Source: Candidatus Woesearchaeota archaeon (GTDB taxonomy: Archaea > Nanobdellota > Nanobdellia > Woesearchaeales > UBA10107). From it: a stretch of 8,209 bases of DNA. The position numbers and the translations under genes were made by a program. Below are positions 1 to 4,921 of the stretch, in pieces (position 1 is the first letter of the stretch; each line of letters opens with the position of its first letter). The notes below the pieces were generated by a model that did not search any database, was not told the DNA's origin, and saw only the letters and a list, made by a program, of their open reading frames with translations. The stretch is taken from the NCBI GenBank assembly GCA_013331965.1, contig DUFL01000045.1:1-8209 (forward strand). The letters run 5' to 3'.

Positions 1-1
1 A

Positions 2-26
2 AAAATAAGGAATAAATCCTTATTTT
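2..26 (-). terminator. Terminator hairpin after the SWIB-like gene
   Basis: A perfect 10-bp inverted repeat (2-11 AAAATAAGGA, 17-26 TCCTTATTTT) encloses a 5-nt loop. The right arm overlaps the stop codon of the SWIB-like gene (20-22). On the minus strand the stem ends in a T-run at the window edge. The other strand also has TTTT, so it could work in both directions. Its position on the stop codon suggests the short gene really ends here. Confidence 0.6.
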
Positions 27-163
27 CTCATTAACTTATGTGATTTGATGTAGCCCCATAGCTTCTTAGTCATTCCGCTTGGTGGAACTGAACTAGAACC
101 GATAATCTTAGCCAGGTTTGCGTCGGGTTTAATCATCATTCCGCCGAAAGGTTTTCTTGCCAT
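20..163 (-). CDS. 47-residue half-SWIB domain protein
   Basis: The product starts MARKPFGG and continues with a SWIB/MDM2-like segment: KPDANLAKIIGS at about residues 12-23, then MTKKLWGYIKSHKL at 31-44. The TKKLWxYIKxH stretch is the most recognisable SWIB signature. Family members usually run to about 75-85 residues, with a second half containing DxKLKxxFG and a MFEM/KYLSKHL-like end; that half is absent. The stop overlaps a terminator hairpin, so this looks like a natural short form rather than a broken gene. SWIB domains occur in chromatin remodelling factors and in small stand-alone bacterial and archaeal proteins, so a DNA- or protein-binding role is plausible but unproven. The start is supported by GGGGTGA 7 nt upstream and by a good TATA box. 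Confidence 0.7.
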   Translation of the reverse strand: MARKPFGGMMIKPDANLAKIIGSSSVPPSGMTKKLWGYIKSHKLMRK

Positions 164-170
164 TTGTTTG

Positions 171-177
171 TCACCCC
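171..177 (-). promoter_or_regulatory. Shine-Dalgarno site of the SWIB-like gene
   Basis: On the minus strand GGGGTGA lies 7 nt before the ATG at 163-161. It pairs with the archaeal 16S 3' end (UCACCUC) with one G-U pair. None of the other recognised gene starts in the window has an SD this good, which suggests efficient initiation. Confidence 0.65.
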
Positions 178-201
178 TTTTTTGTTATATTTTTAATACA
201 A

Positions 202-282
202 CTTACCTCTTAAAATGCGTTATAACCTTTATATACCTTCGCTTTTTTACGAGGTAAATTACCATATTTTACGAGGTAAATT
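202..282. repeat. Three related TTTAC-N3-GTAAA dyads around a promoter (operator-like)
   Basis: A 16-bp sequence, TTTTACGAGGTAAATT, occurs twice as a direct repeat (245-260, 267-282). Each copy contains the perfect dyad TTTAC-GAG-GTAAA. A third, imperfect copy in the opposite orientation lies at 202-214 (CTTAC-CTC-TTAAA). Dyad centres are near 208, 252 and 274, so spacings are 44 and 22 bp, close to four and two helical turns. The TATA box fills the vacant 22-bp slot near 230, and the 202-214 copy covers the predicted transcript start. Inference: binding sites of a dimeric regulator. The sequence does not reveal which protein. Confidence 0.5.
228..241 (-). promoter_or_regulatory. Archaeal BRE/TATA promoter of the SWIB-like gene
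   Basis: The minus strand reads GCGAAG (BRE-like, 241-236) directly followed by the TATATAAA region (235-228). With the usual spacing of about 26 nt, transcription would begin near position 205, giving a leader of about 40 nt that contains the SD. Dyad repeats lie on both sides. Confidence 0.6.
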
Positions 283-1224
283 TCACTTCTGTTCAGAGAT
301 GATACGGAATTCATTAAGATATTTCCGAGCTATTTCAGAGCTGTAAATTATAACAAGATTCTCGTCATTACTAAGATCTCCGTTGAGAGAAGGGTTAAAA
401 GAGCCGGTAATTACTGTATTCTCGTCAATAATGAACACTTTGTTGTGCATCAGGCCTTTGTTTGTATCCCATTTGACATCAATCCCTGAATAATTCAGCT
501 TGGAAAACTCAGAATACTGGCTGCTTTGTGATTTTTCCATGACTCCTTTAACAAACAATCCTTGATTTTTCTTTTTCACAAGCATATCCCCTATTTTATC
601 GTGTGTAAAACTGTAAATCATAAAGTGAATGGAATATTTTGCTTTATCTAAGGCATAGATGACCTTGTTGGCGCACCAGTCTTCCGGGCAGAAGAATACT
701 TCAATAACATCATTATTAAGGTAAAATAATGTATTTCTTGAAATTCTTTCCTTCTTATCAGAGAATATTCCTGAATAAAGCACCTCGAACTCTTTTTCAT
801 AGGCTTCCGCTATCTTCCAGGAATGAAAGATTACAACATTGTTGTTATTTAATCTAATCCCAGTCCCCAAGGTCGGATTAAAAGAGCCGGTAATTACCGT
901 ATTATTATCCAAAACGCAGAACTTGTTGTGCATCTGGGCATATTTTGAATCAATAACAGGATTTAAGCTGAATTCAGCGCCGGCATCATCCATCACCATC
1001 CTTGCTTTCTTGTCTTTCAGAATATTGACAAGCTCAGGAACATTAAGGTCGTACATTGCGCAGTCTATTTTATTTGAAATGCTGAAATATTGCGCTAAAA
1101 TATTTGTGCAGTTCTCTCTGGGGCAGAAATAAACTTCCGTTGGCTGGTTGATTTCTTTCACAACATTGGAATTTACTGAACAGGAAATAACAAACAAGCA
1201 AAGTAAAATTAATATTCTTTTCAT
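283..1224 (-). CDS. Phospholipase D-family protein with two HKD motifs, probable lipoprotein or secreted
   Basis: The 313-residue product begins with a hydrophobic export signal whose VISC at residues 12-15 is a loose lipobox (lipidation on Cys15 is possible). It has two PLD half-domains. HKD motif 1 is H99-x-K101-x4-D106 with GS at 113-114 and N116; motif 2 is H260-x-K262-x4-D267 with GS at 274-275 and N277. Both are complete, so an active phosphodiesterase (nuclease or phospholipase type) is expected; the substrate is unknown. Each half opens with a matching FCPxxxC motif (C34/C39, C179/C184), suggesting an internal duplication with disulfides or metal binding. The ATG overlaps the upstream gene's stop as ATGA, with no clear SD, so translation is probably coupled. 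The stop is followed at once by the dyad repeats of the next promoter. Confidence 0.85.
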   Translation of the reverse strand: MKRILILLCLFVISCSVNSNVVKEINQPTEVYFCPRENCTNILAQYFSISNKIDCAMYDLNVPELVNILKDKKARMVMDDAGAEFSLNPVIDSKYAQMHNKFCVLDNNTVITGSFNPTLGTGIRLNNNNVVIFHSWKIAEAYEKEFEVLYSGIFSDKKERISRNTLFYLNNDVIEVFFCPEDWCANKVIYALDKAKYSIHFMIYSFTHDKIGDMLVKKKNQGLFVKGVMEKSQSSQYSEFSKLNYSGIDVKWDTNKGLMHNKVFIIDENTVITGSFNPSLNGDLSNDENLVIIYSSEIARKYLNEFRIISEQK

Positions 1225-1430
1225 TTTATCGCTTTTCTGAACTCTTCTGCCGATTTTCTTAGTCCGAAAATAGAATGTGGGAATTTCTTCTTTATCTTAA
1301 TTAATTCTTTATTTTGAGTTATTTTAAATTTAATTTTCAATATTTCCGCAGCTTTGGACAGCTCTTCATTTAAAATTGTCCTGAACAATTTAACTGTTTT
1401 TTTCATTTTCTTCAAAATCAGGTTTTTCAT
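1221..1430 (-). CDS. Small lysine-rich hypothetical protein
   Basis: I do not recognise this family. The product is 69 residues from the first ATG, very basic, with heptad-like hydrophobic spacing that suggests helices (for example EELSKAAEILKIKF near residues 22-35), and no signal peptide. It overlaps the upstream 120-residue gene by 41 bp and ends in an ATGA overlap with the phospholipase-D-like gene, so it is tied into a translationally coupled unit. A second ATG at 1406-1404 (residue 9) would give 61 residues and only a 17-bp overlap; neither start has a clear SD, so the start is uncertain. The overlap on both sides is the main argument that it is real. A nucleic-acid-binding or partner role is possible but unsupported. 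Confidence 0.5.
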   Translation of the reverse strand: MKNLILKKMKKTVKLFRTILNEELSKAAEILKIKFKITQNKELIKIKKKFPHSIFGLRKSAEEFRKAIK

Positions 1431-1752
1431 CAGTTATTTCAGAATAAAACAATTCTGCTTCATCATCTGCGGTTAAAGGAACAACAACCCTGTCATATCC
1501 TTCAAAATCTTTTGTTTTGTCATATTTTTCCTCAGTTACTGATATTTTCAGTGGGAAATCAGGCATAGCTTTCTTAAGGAAAATCTCTGCAAGCTTCCCA
1601 AAAACAAGCACTTTTTCTCCTTTTTTGAACGGATAATTTAGCTTAGTATCTTTCTTTATCCTTGCGGTTAAAATGTCAATAAAGCACTTTTCGCAAAGGT
1701 TTCCGTTAGGATAGGGTATATTTGCTGTGCTGCTGCATCTCAGGCATTTCAT
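1390..1752 (-). CDS. Short CTU1/CTU2-like (NcsA/Ncs2-type) zinc-knuckle protein without PP-loop
   Basis: The 120-residue product starts with CLRC (C3, C6) and NLCEKCF (C20, C23), a four-cysteine zinc knuckle. A basic stretch and FKKGEKVLVFG at about 42-52 follow. This order matches the N-terminus of tRNA 2-thiolation proteins (CTU1/NcsA/TtuA and CTU2/Ncs2), where KGxKVLVAxSGGKDS would follow. Here the ATP-binding SGGKDS loop is replaced by FGKLAE. A later VPLTADDEAELF (about 91-102) resembles the LDDEAQ motif of the family. Full-length relatives have about 300 residues or more. The protein is therefore probably non-catalytic: a scaffold or partner like CTU2, or a repurposed remnant. It is first in the unit with the 69-residue and phospholipase-D-like genes. 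The acidic C-terminus overlaps the next gene. Homology is by motif recognition only. Confidence 0.55.
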   Translation of the reverse strand: MKCLRCSSTANIPYPNGNLCEKCFIDILTARIKKDTKLNYPFKKGEKVLVFGKLAEIFLKKAMPDFPLKISVTEEKYDKTKDFEGYDRVVVPLTADDEAELFYSEITDEKPDFEENEKNS

Positions 1753-1783
1753 GGCTTTATGGACGCTATAACACTATTTTAGC

Positions 1784-1792
1784 TTAATTATA
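1784..1792 (-). promoter_or_regulatory. Possible TATA box for the CTU2-like / PLD unit
   Basis: The minus strand reads TATAATTAA, centred about 36 nt before the ATG at 1752. A transcript start 26 nt downstream would leave a leader of only about 10 nt, consistent with the absence of an SD. The match to TTTATATA is moderate. Confidence 0.35.
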
Positions 1793-1827
1793 TTCCATAT
1801 GGTAATAATTAAGGACATTCTTTATAC

Positions 1828-1851
1828 TTTCACTATTTGAAAATAGTAAAA
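1828..1851. promoter_or_regulatory. Palindrome between divergent promoters
   Basis: ACTATTT-GA-AAATAGT (1832-1847) is a perfect 7-bp dyad with a 2-nt centre. After one mismatch it extends by three more matching pairs (TTT at 1828-1830, AAA at 1849-1851). It lies just upstream of the BRE/TATA of the plus-strand promoter and about 50 bp from the possible minus-strand TATA box at 1784-1792. Position and symmetry suit a dimeric regulator acting on either promoter. It is AT-rich, so chance is not excluded. Confidence 0.4.
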
Positions 1852-1961
1852 TGAACGAAATGTTTATATAGGACATATATTCTATAAAATATAGTTGGGG
1901 GTATTACTATTATTGTCCACGTCTCGGAAAACACGAGCCTAGACAATTCACATATGCTCAT
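1833..1961 (-). CDS. Possible 42-residue membrane-like small protein (competes with the ncRNA reading)
   Basis: On the minus strand GAGGTGAT (1974-1967), a perfect archaeal SD, lies 5 nt before an ATG at 1961-1959, opening a 42-codon frame that ends TAG at 1835-1833. The product begins MSICELSRLVFSE and has a hydrophobic middle (WTIIVIPPTIF, about residues 15-25) and a basic C-terminal part. I recognise no family. Against it: no good minus-strand promoter is visible upstream, and its second half coincides with the strong plus-strand promoter and the palindrome. For it: SD sequence and spacing are ideal. It may be a mirror image of the anti-SD sequence in the small RNA. Confidence 0.25.
   Translation of the reverse strand: MSICELSRLVFSETWTIIVIPPTIFYRIYVLYKHFVHFTIFK
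1856..1870 (+). promoter_or_regulatory. Strong archaeal BRE/TATA promoter facing the gene-free region
   Basis: CGAAA (1856-1860, BRE-like), TG, then TTTATATA (1863-1870) is the best TATA match in the window. No protein gene starts downstream on this strand. The predicted transcript start is near 1892-1893, just before GGGGG. This is the main evidence for a plus-strand non-coding transcript. Confidence 0.65.
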
Positions 1962-2023
1962 TGTCTATCACCTCTTTTTCCCCGGCAAATGCCTTCGGGC
2001 GTTTGCCAAGGGTTAGAGTTTTT
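1893..2023 (+). ncRNA. Candidate structured small RNA with anti-SD sequence and UUCG-capped terminator
   Basis: From the predicted start near 1893 the plus strand can fold several ways. AUUGUC (1912-1917) pairs with GACAAU (1942-1947) around a CUCG/CGAG hairpin (1923-1926/1933-1936 region). Alternatively UAGACAAU (1940-1947) pairs with AUUGUCUA (1960-1967) as a perfect 8-bp stem. Between these and the last hairpin lies AUCACCUC (1967-1974), equal to the archaeal 16S anti-SD. The final hairpin is a 10-bp stem (1984-1993/1998-2007, one U-G pair) with a C(UUCG)G loop, extended by CCC/GGG and CUCU/AGAG, then UUUUU (2019-2023). AUUACUA (1903-1909) can also close the molecule with UAGUGAU (2023-2029). 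It fits no RNA class I know: it lacks SRP, RNase P, tRNA and C/D-box signatures. The strong promoter favours this strand. Confidence 0.55.
1984..2023 (+). terminator. UUCG tetraloop hairpin with T-run
   Basis: GGCAAATGCC (1984-1993) and GGCGTTTGCC (1998-2007) pair across TTCG. In RNA this is a C(UUCG)G loop, unusually stable on the plus strand only; the complement would have CGAA. TTTTT follows at 2019-2023. It probably both ends the small RNA and protects its 3' end. Confidence 0.6.
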
Positions 2024-2151
2024 AGTGATTATTTGTGTATTTTATTGATTGTTATTACTACGAAAATAATTCGGCATTCGCTAGCTTTTGCTCAATGAGC
2101 AGTATAGCTTCCAAGGCCAAATTTTAGTAAAATTATTAACAAACTAAAAAC
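2024..2151. other. Gene-free AT-rich stretch with small hairpins, 3' of the Lon-like gene
   Basis: With 1753-2023 this completes a 399-nt gap between genes. No ORF of note is seen. TGCTC-AAT-GAGCA (2089-2101) is a small hairpin nested in GCTA/TAGC (2080-2083/2105-2108). AATTTTA-G-TAAAATT (2120-2134) lies 18 nt beyond the Lon-like stop codon (2154-2152) and could be a weak AT-only terminator for the minus-strand transcript. Transcripts from the two strands would converge here. Confidence 0.4.
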
Positions 2152-3825
2152 TTATCTTCTTCGTTTCAAAACAATTTTATTTCTTCTGTATCCTTTTCTT
2201 ATCGAAAATAATACTACTCCAATCAAAAATCCCAGAACCAATGTCATCAAGGCTCTTTCATCAAGTTTAAAGAACGGCCTTTTGACCGGGAAGAAAACAT
2301 CAAGATTGCTTAATTCAATCCCATATTCAGCATACAATAATGCATTATATCTGTCTGATTCATTCAGCGCATTTGCATATTCATAGTAACTATAGCCAAG
2401 TATTGGGAAATTCCCGTTCACAATCTGCTTTTCAATCTCTTTTTTCGCAGCAAAGATCTTATTCTGCAGAAGGACTTTGACATTTGAATCCGAAATATAC
2501 AGGGTGCTTAACGCTGCATTTATCTCTGCCTCAGATTTTGATGCTTTGAACAGGCACAGAATGTAATCATTTGAATCAAGATATTTTTTAGCAAGCTCAA
2601 GCTCTTTTTTGGTCTCTTCCATAAGGAACGGCACGTAAAGGGCGACATAATTATAGAGCTCATTAACTTCTGAAATTTTCATCATGCAGCTTTCTTTCAT
2701 TTTTGATTCGTCAATTGATTTCCCCGGAAATCCTACAAAATTGAGCCAGGAGGATGCGCCATAACTTCTTTCGAGAGCATAGCTTAATCCCTTTGTTGAA
2801 TTTTCCATGAGATTTTTCCTTGCATCATCAACTCTTTCCCTTACTATCATGTTAGCTTCCAAATCTCCTAAATTACTTATCTCAGTCAAGTTTAATTCCA
2901 TTTCAATTCCTTGAAGTTCTTTTTCAATGATATGTTTCTGCTTTTCTGTTTCATTTTCAGTCAAGTTCAGAATTCCAAACAGTATTTCCCTGAAGTAAAC
3001 ATTCGTTCCGAAACATCGTGAAGCGGAAGAATAATATTTCTCGTCAGAATAGAACTTTTCAGCCTTTTCCGACAGATTCAATCCCAGATTGAATGTTCCG
3101 TTATACTTTTTAGGGATATCAACTTTTTTCAGCTCATCTTTCAATGTCTCTGTTCTTTTGCACATATCCTCGTTCATCTTTTTCATTGTATCTTTATAGT
3201 TGCTATTTACGACAAGCTCAGGACGAACAACTTTTTCACCTGTAAATATCTCGAATGCTTCCTCTATATTCGAGACTTCTATTATATCTATATTGAATTC
3301 GCCTCTCAACTTTTTGAGTTCTGTCGAATTTAATTCCCCTTTCGGAATGAGAACTTTTTTCATGCTCTTGTTTGCCGCTGCTTTTATTTTCTCGTTCAGG
3401 CCTCCAACAACTCCTATTACTCCTCCTGAATTGATTGTTCCTGTTATTATAGAATCAGGATTTATTTTTTTATTCTCCAGGGAAGCCATAGTAAGCAAAG
3501 TCATCGCTGCTCCCGCGCTCGGCCCGGCAACAACGGGAGAATCAGTCTTCAATGAATATAGGAAATCTTTGTCTAAGCAGTATTTTCCGGACATCTTGCA
3601 GGCATTTAATTTGGCAATCCTCAGTGATATCTGGGTGTCAATCTGGGTCAATGGATATGTTTCTATGAAGACTTTTCCGGAGCCATCTACAACATTTAAA
3701 TCCAGATCAACAATAGCTCCCTGTTTTGTCCCTTCATTGACTGCAAGAAGCTTGATTGTATTTTTCTGGGCAAGAACTCCCGGAACAAGAAGAAGAATGG
3801 CAAGAAAAAATAAAAGTTTCTTCAT
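2152..3825 (-). CDS. Secreted, membrane-anchored S16 (Lon-like) serine protease without ATPase domain
   Basis: The 557-residue product has a signal peptide (about 1-19, cut after VLA), then an S16 peptidase domain (about 22-200). VVAGPSAGAA carries the expected catalytic Ser103; GGLNEKIKAA carries the matching Lys146, the Ser-Lys dyad of Lon. There is no AAA+ module, as in the archaeal group COG1750, so the protease should be ATP-independent and act outside the membrane. Residues 205-515 are helical, rich in charged residues and unlike any domain I know; they may form the substrate-binding or partner part. One membrane helix (about 524-541) and a basic tail (RKGYRRNKI..KRRR) anchor it with the protease outside. 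It starts 8 nt after the FN3-like gene with no clear SD, so it is probably co-transcribed and coupled. Confidence 0.82.
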   Translation of the reverse strand: MKKLLFFLAILLLVPGVLAQKNTIKLLAVNEGTKQGAIVDLDLNVVDGSGKVFIETYPLTQIDTQISLRIAKLNACKMSGKYCLDKDFLYSLKTDSPVVAGPSAGAAMTLLTMASLENKKINPDSIITGTINSGGVIGVVGGLNEKIKAAANKSMKKVLIPKGELNSTELKKLRGEFNIDIIEVSNIEEAFEIFTGEKVVRPELVVNSNYKDTMKKMNEDMCKRTETLKDELKKVDIPKKYNGTFNLGLNLSEKAEKFYSDEKYYSSASRCFGTNVYFREILFGILNLTENETEKQKHIIEKELQGIEMELNLTEISNLGDLEANMIVRERVDDARKNLMENSTKGLSYALERSYGASSWLNFVGFPGKSIDESKMKESCMMKISEVNELYNYVALYVPFLMEETKKELELAKKYLDSNDYILCLFKASKSEAEINAALSTLYISDSNVKVLLQNKIFAAKKEIEKQIVNGNFPILGYSYYEYANALNESDRYNALLYAEYGIELSNLDVFFPVKRPFFKLDERALMTLVLGFLIGVVLFSIRKGYRRNKIVLKRRR

Positions 3826-3833
3826 TTTGATAT

Positions 3834-4889
3834 CTAGTGCCTATCTCTCATCTTTTTCCTTTCTCTCAGATACCTTCTTAGGCCGTGCTTGTCTGTCTTA
3901 TGTTCGTAGATTTTCCAGAAGGCAAATATAACAGCAAGGACTCCGAATGCAATCCATGCCGCTCTGCTTACTGTCACATCAGGAATCTTGAGTGATTTTT
4001 TTTCAACAATGGTCTTTACCGGAGCGCTTTCCTTTTCTGGCACAAAATCTGAACTGAGCAGCAAGGCTCTTCTGTAATTATACTCTTCTTTCTCTCCTTC
4101 ATTTCCGGCTTTATCGACTGCACTTACGTAAAATACACTGTCATTTACTGTCACAGTCCATGAATTGGTATTGACGCTTGCAATTTTTCCGTTTATGTTT
4201 CCTATATTGTAACTTGCTATTCCGTTTGCATCTGTGGCAGCAGTCCAAATCAGTTTGTTTTCTTCTTTTGACAGGTTGATGCTGCTCACCTTTCCTGGTT
4301 TTGTTATGTCTAAGGTGAATCTCATAGAGACTGAGCTGCCCATCTCATTTTCCATCTTATCGGCGCATTTGACAAGAATATTGTTTGTGCCTTCAGTAAA
4401 ATTTAATTTTACAGTGTGATTTATTTCATAATTTTTGCTGACAGGAGTCATGCTGCTGCTCTTAAATCCAGCTATGCAGTATGCTGGCTCATTCGTCTCG
4501 AAGACAAATTCGTTTTTGTTGGTTATCGCATTATCCGGGCTTATTATTTCAGGTGCTTCATCGTCAACCTCTGTTTTTTCAGAGAATTCCACTGAGGCAT
4601 TCGTTGTGTCATAAACCACTATCTTGAATGTATGCGTTTTGTTGTCATTTGGAGTCTGATACATGCTTGTGCTTTGTGTTCCAGTCAGAGGAAGATAATA
4701 TAGTAATTCACTGTCCTTATATAACTCTAAAGTTCTCATATCGAAAGTAGAACTTACATCCCATTCAATCTGGATATGGTTAGGATAGACAAATTTAGTT
4801 GTGAAAGAATTGACGACAGGAGCGGCAAAAACAGCAGTTATCTGCAGCAATATTACGAGTACAAAAACGCTTAAAAGTCTTTGTTTCAT
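3834..4889 (-). CDS. Cell-surface protein with FN3/Ig-like domains and C-terminal anchor
   Basis: The 351-residue product has a signal peptide (about 1-22, ending AVFA), then three beta-sandwich-like domains: about 25-110, 112-195 (with C138 and C175, a possible disulfide) and 198-268. The last shows the FN3-like pattern NKLIWTAATDANGIASYNI and FYVSAVDKAGN. A linker, a single membrane helix (about 308-326) and a very basic 25-residue tail (RRYLRERKKMRDRH) follow, giving an outside-facing ectodomain. Several N-x-S/T sites suggest glycosylation. Domain calls rest on sequence pattern only. It lies between SpoIIM and the Lon-like protease, so it may be the protease's partner or substrate-presenting protein. 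Its own TATA box places the transcript start at the ATG, so it can be expressed separately from the upstream pair. Confidence 0.7.
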   Translation of the reverse strand: MKQRLLSVFVLVILLQITAVFAAPVVNSFTTKFVYPNHIQIEWDVSSTFDMRTLELYKDSELLYYLPLTGTQSTSMYQTPNDNKTHTFKIVVYDTTNASVEFSEKTEVDDEAPEIISPDNAITNKNEFVFETNEPAYCIAGFKSSSMTPVSKNYEINHTVKLNFTEGTNNILVKCADKMENEMGSSVSMRFTLDITKPGKVSSINLSKEENKLIWTAATDANGIASYNIGNINGKIASVNTNSWTVTVNDSVFYVSAVDKAGNEGEKEEYNYRRALLLSSDFVPEKESAPVKTIVEKKSLKIPDVTVSRAAWIAFGVLAVIFAFWKIYEHKTDKHGLRRYLRERKKMRDRH

Positions 4890-4911
4890 ATATTAAGCCC
4901 AGATTACCTTA

Positions 4912-4919
4912 TATTTAAA
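4912..4919 (-). promoter_or_regulatory. TATA box for leaderless transcription of the FN3-like and Lon-like genes
   Basis: The minus strand reads TTTAAATA, centred 26 nt before the A of the ATG at 4889, the canonical TATA-to-start distance. The transcript would begin at the start codon, consistent with the lack of an SD. The box lies between the SpoIIM stop (4924-4922) and the next gene, so it forms a separate or internal promoter within the cluster. Confidence 0.55.
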
Positions 4920-4921
4920 CC

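Noticed and set aside
245..282. CRISPR-like short repeats
   Set aside because: There are only two direct copies, with 6 bp between them, and each is a dyad; operator sites fit better.
839..1132. A 97-codon plus-strand frame antisense to the phospholipase-D-like gene
   Set aside because: The minus-strand gene has both HKD motifs intact; the antisense frame has no motif of its own.
1888..2016. A plus-strand open frame through the candidate RNA (ATG at 1954, 20 codons)
   Set aside because: Upstream of 1954 it has no ATG, GTG or TTG start; the ATG-led part lacks an SD and runs through the terminator-like hairpin.
2080..2108. tRNA-like arrangement of nested hairpins
   Set aside because: There is no GGTTCGA-type T-loop, no anticodon arm and no 7-bp acceptor stem.
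1893..2151. SRP RNA or RNase P RNA
   Set aside because: The conserved SRP helix 8 core and the RNase P GAGGAAAGUC core are absent, and the region is short for either.
3200..3931. A 243-codon plus-strand open frame antisense to the Lon-like gene
   Set aside because: It is a mirror of the well-supported S16 protease gene on the minus strand and has no recognisable domain, SD or promoter.
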